From the NCBI GenBank assembly GCA_963817025.1, contig CAWFML010000005.1, positions 744,001-808,000 of the forward strand: a stretch of DNA of 64,000 nt, read 5' to 3'. This DNA comes from JACMLC01 sp963817025. GTDB taxonomy: Bacteria > Acidobacteriota > Blastocatellia > Pyrinomonadales > Pyrinomonadaceae. The translations under genes were made by a program, and so were the position numbers. This document shows positions 53,625 to 63,084 of this stretch, one piece after another (within the stretch, counting starts at the first letter, position 1; every line of letters starts with the position of its first letter). Under the pieces are notes generated by a model that searched no databases, was not told the DNA's origin, and saw only the letters and a program-made list of their open reading frames with translations.

Positions 53625-53652
53625 GCATCCGCACGGATATGGAAACGAGAAT
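53625..53652 (+). repeat. Duplicated 3' end of the glycine-zipper gene
   Basis: These 28 bases are identical to 53552-53579 inside the coding end (GCATCCGCACGGATATGGAA and on). The copy is 73 nt downstream and outside the gene, and suggests a local duplication or past shift of the gene end. Confidence 0.9.
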
Positions 53653-53680
53653 ACAGTAAAAGCGGGACTCAGGGTCGGGA

Positions 53681-53789
53681 CTCGGAACCTAGAAGTTGAT
53701 TGAAAAGCCCTGAAAGCGCCGAAGAGTGAGCGCGCTTGACCTCCGCCGCGAGCCTCGGAACTTAGAAGTTGATTGAAAAGCCCTGAAAG
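53681..53789. repeat. Direct repeat pair, 36 bp, period 73
   Basis: CTCGGAACCTAGAAGTTGAT (and on) at 53681-53716 recurs at 53754-53789 with one mismatch. Both copies end in AAAGCCCTGAAAG, the start of the composite palindrome next to it. Confidence 0.88.
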
Positions 53790-53962
53790 GGCGCGATGCA
53801 ATAGCCTGTGGCAACGCCACAGGTCAACACGCCCCCTCTAGATAATAAGCCCTGAAAGGGCGCAATAATTTATGCCGCCCTTTCAGGGCTTGGAATCATA
53901 ATGATGACTTGATACCTGTGGCGTTGCCACAGGCTATTACATTGCGCCCCTTCGGGGCTTTC
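53777..53962. repeat. Composite REP-like palindrome
   Basis: The outer arms contain ATAGCCTGTGGCAACGCCAC near 53801 and GTGGCGTTGCCACAGGCTAT near 53917. The inner arms are AAGCCCTGAAAGGGCG (53847-53862) and CGCCCTTTCAGGGCTT (53876-53891). Further short stems GCGCCCCTTCGGGGC follow. The nested design and CCCTGAAAGGGCG blocks recall REP elements spread by IS200-type enzymes; no transposase is near. Confidence 0.8.
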
Positions 53963-54036
53963 TCAGACCTTTCAAACAGCTTTTTAGGGGAAATAATCCT
54001 GTAGTTCATAAGTGCTCTTCTAACGGTGGTTGCGCC

Positions 54037-54246
54037 GAGCTTCCCGGCCAGCCATCCGAGCTTCCCGGCGGTCGCGCCGAGCTTCCCGGCAAGCTTGCCG
54101 AGAGCTTAGGCGAGCGTGCCGAGAGCTTAGGCGAGCGTGCCGAGAAGCTAGGACGAACTGCCGAAAGCTTCGGCAGTCCCGCCGAGAGTCTCGGCGAGCT
54201 TGCCGAGACTCTCGGACGGCGTGCCGAGAGCTTAGGCGGACGCGCC
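54037..54246. repeat. 21-bp tandem repeat array, 10 units
   Basis: Ten units in strict 21-bp register (GAGAGCTTAGGCGAGCGTGCC type) with variable centres; many units form a small palindrome such as GCCGAGAGTCTCGGC. Since 21 is a multiple of 3, two frames stay open: a plus-strand frame (CRELRRA heptad) and a minus-strand frame (ARSPKLS heptad). Neither shows other support for being a gene. The array ends 42 nt before the SAM hydrolase start. Confidence 0.92.
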
Positions 54247-54288
54247 GGGATGATAGATTGCCACCTTTTCTGAGTCGTGACTTTCTCT

Positions 54289-55083
54289 ATGCTTATCACC
54301 CTGCTCACAGATTTCGGGACAGTTGATTATTTCGTCGGGGCGATGAAGGGCGCGATTCTGTCTGTTAACGCGGCGGCAGGAATCGTTGACCTCACGCACG
54401 AGATTCCGCCGCAGGATATAGAAGCGGGCGCATTCACGCTGCTTCAGGCTTACAGCAGCTTTCCCCCGAAAACGATTCATGTGGCGGTGGTTGATCCGGG
54501 CGTCGGCTCAAAGCGGCGTCCGATTTTAGTCAGTAGCGAGAGCCATCTTTTCGTCGGGCCGGATAACGGGCTGTTCAGTTATATCCTTGAGCGCGAGCAG
54601 AATTGCAGCGTCTTTCATCTGACAAATGAAAACTATTTTCGCAAACCTGTGAGCGCGACTTTTCATGGACGCGATGTGTTCGCGCCCGTGGCCGGGGCTT
54701 TATCAAAGGGCGTCGAGCCTTCTCAACTCGGACAGTTAATCACGGATTACAATCGGCTGGCATCCTTGTCGCCGGCAGTTTCGGATGATGGAGAGATTGC
54801 CGCGCGCATTCTTCAAATAGATCGCTACGGCAACTGTATTACCAACTTGACGCGCGAGGATTTGACGGACGAGATGATTGCGTGCGGAGCGCGCGTATGC
54901 ATCAACGGCCACGAGATAAAAAGCTTCCGGCAATTTTTTGCTGATGGAAATGATGCTCATGAAGAATTGTTTGCCATCTGGGGCAGCGCGGGGCTGCTTG
55001 AGATAGCTGCCTTTCGCGCTTCCGCCGCGCATCTGCTGGATGTCGAGCGCGGTCAGCGCGTGCTTGTGACAGGGGTAAAATAA
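54289..55083 (+). CDS. SAM hydrolase / SAM hydroxide adenosyltransferase
   Basis: DUF62/SAM_adeno_trans family, about 264 residues: TLLTDFGTVDYFVGAMKGAI, LTHEIPPQDIEAGAFTL, VHVAVVDPGVGS-type (HVAVVDPGVGSKRRPI), FVGPDNGLFSYIL, ATFHGRDVFAPVAGAL, and a C-terminal IDRYGNCITNL with GSAGLLEIAAFRASAAHLL. The enzyme uses water to split S-adenosylmethionine into adenosine and methionine. The ATG at 54289 is preferred to a GTG at 54277, which lies next to the tandem repeat. Confidence 0.92.
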   Translation: MLITLLTDFGTVDYFVGAMKGAILSVNAAAGIVDLTHEIPPQDIEAGAFTLLQAYSSFPPKTIHVAVVDPGVGSKRRPILVSSESHLFVGPDNGLFSYILEREQNCSVFHLTNENYFRKPVSATFHGRDVFAPVAGALSKGVEPSQLGQLITDYNRLASLSPAVSDDGEIAARILQIDRYGNCITNLTREDLTDEMIACGARVCINGHEIKSFRQFFADGNDAHEELFAIWGSAGLLEIAAFRASAAHLLDVERGQRVLVTGVK

Positions 55084-55184
55084 AAATTGCCGAGAGCGGG
55101 AACCCTTTTGTTCCTCTTGGCTTGTCACCCGTCACACAACTTTGCTATCTTCGACTCATTAAACACTTGTAAGGGACGATAATC

Positions 55185-56336
55185 ATGGACAAAGGCAAGG
55201 ACGCTGCAACGGCCAGCGCAAGCGCCGCCGCCGGATTGCGCGGAGTTGTCGCCGCTTCTTCATCCATCGGAGATGTTGACGGCGAGAACGGCGTGCTCAT
55301 CTACGAAGGCTATGACATACATGACCTGGCGGAGCATTCGACTTTCGAGGAAGTCGTTTACCTGCTCTGGCACGGGAGATTGCCGAAGCGTGAGGAACTG
55401 GATGAGCTTCGCCAGTCGCTCGGCAACTGTTACGAGATGCCAGCGGCCATTCTCGATTTGATGCGGACGTTTCCGCGCGACGCGGAGCCGATGGATGTGC
55501 TGAGGACTGCTGTCTCGGCTCTGGACTTTTACGACAAGGGCGCGCATGACACTTCGCGCGAAGTCAGCGTCAGAACCGCTACGCGACTGGTCGCACAGAT
55601 TCCGGCCATCGTCGCCGCCTCTGAACGCCTGCGCAACGGGCAGGAGCCGGTCAAGCCGAATCCCGAATTAAATATCGCCACCAACTTTCTCTACATGCTC
55701 AGGGGCGAGATGCCTTCCGAAGAGGACGCGCGAATCTTCGACATCTGCCTGATTCTGCATGCCGACCATGAACTCAATGCTTCGACCTTTACGGCGCGCG
55801 TCGTCGCCGGAACGCTGGCGGATATTTACGGCGCGGTGACGGCAGCCATCGCCGCGCTTTCCGGCCCACTGCACGGCGGCGCGAACACCAATGTCATGAA
55901 GATGCTGCTGGAAATCGGTGACATGGAAAAGGTCGAGCCGTACATCAAAGATGCCCTGACGGCGAAGAAGAAGATCATGGGCATCGGCCATGCCGTTTAT
56001 AAAACCGAAGACCCGCGCGCGACGCACTTGAGAAAATTCTCGAAAGAGACGGGCGAGCGCGGCGGCGAGACGAAGTGGTACGAGATGTCGCGCAAGATCG
56101 AAGAGATTATGATGCGAGAGAAGGGCATGAATCCGAACGTGGATTTTTATTCCGCTTCGACCTATTACATGATGGGCATCCCGCTCGATCTCTATACGCC
56201 GATTTTCGCCATCAGTCGCATCAGCGGTTGGACGGGACATATCCTCGAACAGTACGAGAATAACAAGCTGATTCGCCCGCGCGCAGAATATATCGGGCCG
56301 AGAGGCTTGAAATATGTTCCAATAGCAGAGAGATAG
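55185..56336 (+). CDS. gltA: Citrate synthase (or 2-methylcitrate synthase)
   Basis: Condenses acetyl-CoA with oxaloacetate. 383 residues: GVLIYEGYDIHDLAEHSTFE, EVVYLLWHGRLP, LILHADHELNASTF (oxaloacetate His), LSGPLHGGAN, MGIGHAVYKTEDPRA (catalytic His) and NVDFYSASTYYMMGIP (catalytic Asp). The length and sequence fit the short dimeric type, which also includes 2-methylcitrate synthases; no prp genes are near. AAGGGA precedes the ATG. Confidence 0.92.
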   Translation: MDKGKDAATASASAAAGLRGVVAASSSIGDVDGENGVLIYEGYDIHDLAEHSTFEEVVYLLWHGRLPKREELDELRQSLGNCYEMPAAILDLMRTFPRDAEPMDVLRTAVSALDFYDKGAHDTSREVSVRTATRLVAQIPAIVAASERLRNGQEPVKPNPELNIATNFLYMLRGEMPSEEDARIFDICLILHADHELNASTFTARVVAGTLADIYGAVTAAIAALSGPLHGGANTNVMKMLLEIGDMEKVEPYIKDALTAKKKIMGIGHAVYKTEDPRATHLRKFSKETGERGGETKWYEMSRKIEEIMMREKGMNPNVDFYSASTYYMMGIPLDLYTPIFAISRISGWTGHILEQYENNKLIRPRAEYIGPRGLKYVPIAER

Positions 56337-56356
56337 TTCTCAACAGAAGCGAAAAA

Positions 56357-56439
56357 AAAGTTTGCCGCAAAGGCGCTGGTAGCGCAAAGAAGAACTTAAT
56401 TGTTTTCTTTGCGCCACCAGCGCCTTTGCGGCAAACTTT
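56357..56439. repeat. Hairpin element, GCAAAGGCGC family (B8)
   Basis: AAAGTTTGCCGCAAAGGCGC (and on, 56357-56391) pairs with its complement at 56405-56439 over about 13 nt. It occupies the convergent gap between gltA and the CPBP gene and nearly copies B6. Confidence 0.9.
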
Positions 56440-56442
56440 CTT

Positions 56443-57429
56443 TTAATTACCGTCGAATGTTCCGACCTTCTCCACTTGCCTCGGAATCTCATGGCTCGTC
56501 AGCGACTTCAGCTCTTCGGTTGCGGAAAACAATTTCGTGCGCCAGATGAATGCAGTCGCCAGCAGGATTGCGATGGTGCAGGCGATGCCGCCTTCAATGC
56601 CGTAAGCTCCGCCCGTCAGCCAAGCGGGGCCGTTGTCCGTGGCCTTTAGCAATGGCGTCGGAGCAAGCGTCGTAATCCCGCTCACGGGCAGTCCGAGCAC
56701 AGAACCCATCGTCCAGTTCCAAGACCAGTGCAGGCCAAGCGGAAGCCACAGGCTGCGTGTGCGCAGGTACGCAACTGCGAGCCACATGCCCGCAATCGCC
56801 GTGTTGGCGAAAGCCAACTGCGGGTAAACATTCGGCGCATCAAAATTGGGATTGCCTGTGTGAACCAATGCGAAGGCGATCGAAGTCAACACTATGCCGA
56901 ACCATGTGAGGCGCGCCCGCGTTAAAGTCTGTAAGGGATAGCCGCGAAACACAATCTCTTCGGCGGCAGCGGCGGGAATAAAGATAAGGCCGGAGACAAC
57001 CAGCGTTTTCAAAGCCGCTGCAACCATCCCGCGTGCGTTAAAAGAAAAGCTAAAGCCTCCGACGGCAAAGGGGATGATTGTCGCCAGCGCAAGTGATAAT
57101 GCGCCGATCAGCGAACCCCATAAAAAATCGCGCAGCCAGCCCTGATGCAAAGTCCACCCGAGCGATTTGAGAGGCAGGCTTTCCAGCAGTTTGCAGCAGG
57201 CCCAGCCGATAGCCAGAGCGACCACAAAAAGCATCGCGGCCTGCACGATAAAGCCCCAACCGCCCACAAGAAAATCCTGCGCCGAATCGCCGAGGATGAG
57301 CCTCGCAACCCCGTAGGACATATCCTTTAGCAATTTGATGGAGATCAGAAAAAAGAGAGTGAAGAGGGTCAGCCGCCAGCCGCTACGCAGGCGGCCTACG
57401 GGATTGAAAAAGATGTCGGAAGGATTCAT
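56443..57429 (-). CDS. CPBP-family intramembrane metalloprotease
   Basis: A 328-residue polytopic membrane protein. The Abi/CPBP motifs are AAAEEIVFRGYPLQTL (EExxxR, about residue 161), FALVHTGN (His) and LGLHWSWNWTMG (HxxxN). The fold is that of Rce1-type CAAX proteases; bacterial members often have unknown substrates. A charged C-terminal tail (LKSLTSHEIPRQVEKVGT) follows the last helix. The gene diverges from ntrY; the start is the ATG at 57429. Confidence 0.88.
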   Translation of the reverse strand: MNPSDIFFNPVGRLRSGWRLTLFTLFFLISIKLLKDMSYGVARLILGDSAQDFLVGGWGFIVQAAMLFVVALAIGWACCKLLESLPLKSLGWTLHQGWLRDFLWGSLIGALSLALATIIPFAVGGFSFSFNARGMVAAALKTLVVSGLIFIPAAAAEEIVFRGYPLQTLTRARLTWFGIVLTSIAFALVHTGNPNFDAPNVYPQLAFANTAIAGMWLAVAYLRTRSLWLPLGLHWSWNWTMGSVLGLPVSGITTLAPTPLLKATDNGPAWLTGGAYGIEGGIACTIAILLATAFIWRTKLFSATEELKSLTSHEIPRQVEKVGTFDGN

Positions 57430-57554
57430 CTGTAAGCTCTTAAAAGTTTGAGTTGAATAACCGGAACATTCTACCCGATGGCTTGACGGTTGAACACGGC
57501 AGACGCATCAAAGAATGTGTGCGCGCTGTGGTAAACTTTCAATCCGTTGATGAG

Positions 57555-59826
57555 ATGAATCACGATCAGACAAAGCTTAACGAGAAGCGCAGCGGAGACG
57601 TGCCGCCGCGCAGGCGGACTGCGCCGTGGCTGCTCGGCGGACTGGTGCTGTTTCTGCTTTCCGTGATGATTGCGCTGCAAGTCGCGGGGCTGTGGTCTGT
57701 CCTGCCGACAGATACTGCTTCCGATACCTTGCTGCTCTACGCGCTTTCGTCACTCAACTTTGCGGCCTTCATCGTCTTCGCTTTCATACTCGTCCGCAGC
57801 CTGTTAAAGCTGCGGCGCGAGCGGCGTGAGCGACTGCTCGGCTCAAAGATCAAGACGCGGCTCGTGGTTTATTTCATAGCGCTGGGCCTGCTGCCAATTA
57901 CTGCGATGGCGGTTTTCTCATACCTCTTTCTTAATCGCTCGATTGAAAAATGGTTCAGCCGTTTGCCTGAGGGTGTGGTCAGCGAAGCGCAGCAATTGCA
58001 GCGCGAAGCGGATGCCAATCAGATTCGCAGCCTGCGCGAGACGGCTTCGATGCTCGCGCTCCTGATCGAGAGACAGCCGGAGTTTAGTAGCCAGACGACG
58101 CTCGAACAATTAGTCCGGAACGGAAATCTGGCCGCGCTGGAGATACTGGGCCAAAATGGCGAAGTGATCGCTAAAAGCGAGATTGCCTTGCCCGAAGTCG
58201 GGCGCGGCCAGTTAGCGCAGGCCATCATCCTCGCGCGTACACATGCCGCTTCGGATAAGAAAGATGAAAAGGCTGTCGAGCGTAAGTATTACGAGGCGGT
58301 TTCGGTTCCCTTGAGCGGCGAGCGAAATTTAATCATGGCCCGCGCCCGCCACATTGATTCAAATCTTGACGAAATCATCAGCGGGTCGCAGGGCGAATAC
58401 GTCAAGCTAGTGGCAAAACAGCGGAAGGTGCGCTGGCTTGGCATCTCTACTTTAGGCTTGCTGACCTTGCTGCTCCTGTTCGCTTCGACGTGGACGGCCA
58501 TTCATCTCGCACGCGGGATTGCGCTGCCGATTCAGGCTCTGGCCGAAGCTTCCGAAGAGGTCGCGCGCGGCAATCTGGAACATCGCGTGACGACGATTGC
58601 GGATGATGAATTGGCCCTGCTCGCGGATTCATTCAATCGGATGACGGCGCAGCTTGATGAAAATCGCCGCCGCATCGAAGCTGGCGCAAAGGAACTGCGC
58701 GAGAAAAATCTGGCCCTCGAAGAGCGGCGCAATTATATCGAGACCGTGCTCGAATCCCTCTCCACGGGCGTCATCTCTTTGGATGAGAGCGGTCGTGTCA
58801 CGACTATCAATGCGGCTGCGACTGCTATGTTGCTGTTGGCAGAGTTGCCGAAAGGCGACTATCTTTTGTCCGAGTTGACGACCGCAGAAGATCAGTCGGT
58901 ACTGGAAAGACTCTTGCGCCGCGCACGCCGCATGGGACGCGCTTCGGAACAGATGGAACTGGGTCGCGGCAGTTCGCCGGAAAACGATTCGATTCCTGTT
59001 GCGCTGACGGCGACGGCCCTGCGCGCTCCGTCGGGCGAAACTCGCGGGGCTGTGCTGGTGATAGAAGATTTGTCCGAGCTTTTGTCTGCACAAAGAGCTG
59101 CCGCCTGGAGCGAGGTGGCCCGGCGCATGGCGCACGAAATCAAAAACCCGCTGACGCCGATTCAACTCTCAGCCGAACGGATTGCGAAAAACTTCAAACG
59201 CCGCGCGAGCAACGGCAACGGCACAGACGGCAACGGCTCGCACAAAGAGTTGGCCCCGGTGGATGACGAGCGTGTGGCGCGCGTCGTAGATGAATGTACG
59301 GCGACGATTACGCGCGAGGTCGCCGGATTAAAAGCGATGGTGGACGAGTTCTCTCGTTTCGCGCGCCTGCCGCACGCGCGGCTTGAGGCTGAAGATTTGA
59401 ACGAAGTGGTCACGCAGGCAGTCACCCTTTATGAAGACCGTCTGGATGGAGCGCGTCTTGATGTTCATCTGTCCAAAATGCCCGCGTGCATGCTTGACGC
59501 GGAACAAATGCGCCGCGTGCTTGTTAACCTGATAGACAATGCGTTGGAATCTCTGGCAGAGATTGAGGGCGAGCGGCGCATCACAGTTGCCACCGGGTTC
59601 GATCCTTCGCGCGGATTGTTGTTGACAGAGATTGCGGACACAGGGCAGGGCATCGCGCGCACGGATTTCCCGCGTCTCTTCCAGCCATATTTTTCCACGC
59701 GCGGGCGCGGCACGGGCCTCGGCCTCGCCATCGTCCAGCGCATAGTGATAGAACATGGCGGGCGCATACGCGCCGAGATGAACCGGCCACGCGGCGCAAA
59801 ATTCACCATCGAGCTTCCTGCAACAA

Positions 59827-59834
<8 letters not shown>
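57555..59834 (+). CDS. ntrY: NtrY-like sensor histidine kinase
   Basis: About 759 residues from the ATG at 57555 (a TTG at 57453 would add 34). Early membrane helices include WLLGGLVLFLLSVMIALQVA, LNFAAFIVFAFILV and TRLVVYFIALGLLPITAMAV. They precede a periplasmic part, another helix (WLGISTLGLLTLLLLFASTW), a HAMP domain (LPIQALAEASEEVARGNLEH), a PAS-like region, the HisKA box MAHEIKNPLTPIQLSAERIA (phospho-His), and the HATPase boxes NLIDNALESLAE, IADTGQGIARTDFP and STRGRGTGLGLAIVQRI. The layout matches NtrY. It overlaps ntrX by 8 nt. Confidence 0.93.
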
Positions 59835-61182
<1,348 letters not shown>

Positions 61183-61364
61183 CTCTATGAGTTGCATCAA
61201 AGCTCCCGCTGCAAAGAGGATGGGCGGCCTGCGCCTTGCTCCCATGCGCGTTGACAATGTAAGCTGGAATCGCTTATCTCATAATAGTTTGCTGTTATGC
61301 TGTTAAAGCGTAGTCGAGTAATTCTAAGCTGTCATTAAAGCGCAGTAGATTTGAAGGAAGAGAC

Positions 61365-62528
61365 ATGGATTTTACTACTAAAGAATTATTAAAACGTTAT
61401 GCGCGGCTCGCGCTGGGCCAGCCTTTTGCGCCCGTGCTCTTGAATATTCTCGTCACCTCGGTGTGCGATATGCGCTGCACGCACTGCTTTTTTACGGACG
61501 AGCTGGATGACCGCCCGCGCAAAAAATTGCAGATGAAGACGCATGAGATTGAGAAAATCTCAGAGACCTTAGGCGGCAATCTGGGCGTGCTTATCCTCGC
61601 GGGCGGCGAGCCTTTCACGCGTAAAGATTTGCCGGAGATCGCACGCGCTTTTTATCAAAACAACAAACTCGAATCCATCTACCTGATGTCCAACGGGCAG
61701 ATTCAAAAGCGCATCGTCCCGGATGTCACGCGCATGTTGCAGGAATGCCCCGACCTCAATGTCACGGTCGCGCTCGGCATTGACGGACTCAAATCTCAGC
61801 ATGAAAAGATTCGTCAGAAACCCGGCTCGTGGGACATAGCGATTGATACCGCGCGCCAGTTGCAGCAGATTAAGAAAGAATATCCGCGCTTAGACATACA
61901 GACCTGCACCTGCTTTATGCACTCGAATCAAGACACGATCTTCGAGTGGTACGACTTTTTGAAGTATGATTTGAAGCCCGACAAAGTCAACTTCAATTAC
62001 ATCCGCCCGCCTTCAGCAGATCCGGTTGAGCTGGACATAGACCACACGCGTTATGCGCGTCTGGCCCGGAAGATTGACGACGATTCGCGCCATGCCGCGA
62101 TTAAGAACAACTATGGCGGCGATGCCGGATTTTTCAAGGCCGCGATAGATATTTACATGCACGGCCTGATCGCCAGGACGCAGGAGACGCAACAGGCGCA
62201 GATGAAGTGCTACGCGGGCACTGCGGGCGGCGTCATCTATGATGAAGGCACTGTTTCATCTTGCGAGAATCTGGAAGCCATCGGCAACCTGCGCGACTAC
62301 GATTGGAACTTTCAAAAGCTATGGCTCTCGCCAGCGATGAAGGAGCGGCGCAAGAAGGCCGCAGACGGCTGCTTCTGCACGCATGAATCCAATAGCTATT
62401 ACCCCTCGCTCGCTTTTAACCCTAAGCACTTGATTCAAATCAAGAAGCTCGAACGCGAGATGAAGAAATCACGGCGCGAGCTTGATGGACAAGAGGCACA
62501 GGCAGACGGCTTGACGGTCAAGGCTTAA
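61365..62528 (+). CDS. Radical SAM protein
   Basis: 387 residues. The iron-sulphur motif is VCDMRCTHCFF (C-x3-C-x2-C, about residues 34-41), with LGVLILAGGEPFTRKDLPEI as the SAM-binding GGE region. A C-terminal extension carries further cysteines (KCYAGTAGGVIYDEG, VSSCENLEAIGNLRDYD, GCFCTHESN), like the SPASM/twitch parts that bind extra clusters. The reaction is unknown. It overlaps the following hypothetical gene by one base and is followed by a glycosyltransferase, suggesting a role in a lipid or glycoconjugate pathway, but this is inference only. Confidence 0.88.
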   Translation: MDFTTKELLKRYARLALGQPFAPVLLNILVTSVCDMRCTHCFFTDELDDRPRKKLQMKTHEIEKISETLGGNLGVLILAGGEPFTRKDLPEIARAFYQNNKLESIYLMSNGQIQKRIVPDVTRMLQECPDLNVTVALGIDGLKSQHEKIRQKPGSWDIAIDTARQLQQIKKEYPRLDIQTCTCFMHSNQDTIFEWYDFLKYDLKPDKVNFNYIRPPSADPVELDIDHTRYARLARKIDDDSRHAAIKNNYGGDAGFFKAAIDIYMHGLIARTQETQQAQMKCYAGTAGGVIYDEGTVSSCENLEAIGNLRDYDWNFQKLWLSPAMKERRKKAADGCFCTHESNSYYPSLAFNPKHLIQIKKLEREMKKSRRELDGQEAQADGLTVKA

Positions 62529-63070
62529 TGGTCAAACACTCCATAAAAGTTTTTGCCCTCCTGTTATTTCTCATAGCCGTCGCTCAGCCATCTTTCGGTC
62601 AGGCGGGAATTAACGATGTGCGCGAGGATGACAAAGAAGCTCGCAATTTCGCGCAGGGCTTTGGCGCACGCCTGATACTCGTCGAGAGGCCAAAAGAGTT
62701 TGTGGACTTATGGGAGAAACCTGAGACGCCGCGCATCGAAACTATTGCCGCCATTAAGACCAAACAGCCCTTCGGGGCATTTGTGCTCTTCACTGGATGC
62801 CGTCCCGGCAAATCCGGCTCCTGTGATTGCGAGGTGGACTTTAATGTCTACAGGCCGGATGGAACTTTGTATGCCAAGCGAGAGGGGCTGGAACTCTGGA
62901 AGCAGCCCGCCCCGCCGTCGCAGCATATCCAAATGAGCGTCGCCAGTCTCTTCCTGCGAATGGGAGTCCGCGACCCGGCAGGAAGATATATAGTCAAGGC
63001 CACGGTGCGTGATAAAAATGCGGAAGTCGAGTTTGAGATTAGAACTTCATTTCGCTTAGAAACGCCCTGA
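62528..63070 (+). CDS. Exported hypothetical protein
   Basis: A 180-residue protein with a clear signal peptide (VFALLLFLIAVAQPSFG, cleavage near QAGIN). The mature part looks like a beta-sandwich (GAFVLFTGCRPGKSGSCDCE, VDFNVYRPDGTLYAKREGLE, RDPAGRYIVKATVRDKNAEV), similar in feel to domains that bind ligands in the periplasm; three Cys are clustered. No family is recognised. It begins within the radical SAM stop (TAATG), so the two are translationally coupled. Confidence 0.72.
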   Translation: MVKHSIKVFALLLFLIAVAQPSFGQAGINDVREDDKEARNFAQGFGARLILVERPKEFVDLWEKPETPRIETIAAIKTKQPFGAFVLFTGCRPGKSGSCDCEVDFNVYRPDGTLYAKREGLELWKQPAPPSQHIQMSVASLFLRMGVRDPAGRYIVKATVRDKNAEVEFEIRTSFRLETP

Positions 63071-63084
63071 AAGTTATCAATCAT

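Noticed and set aside
54037..54246. CRISPR array
   Set aside because: Units are contiguous with no spacers, only 21 bp long, and there are no cas genes.
54006..54326. Coding reading frames through the 21-bp repeat on both strands (ARSPKLS and CRELRRA heptads)
   Set aside because: A 21-bp unit keeps any open frame open, so a long frame is expected by chance. No ribosome-binding site or family match supports either, and the minus-strand frame overlaps the SAM hydrolase start.
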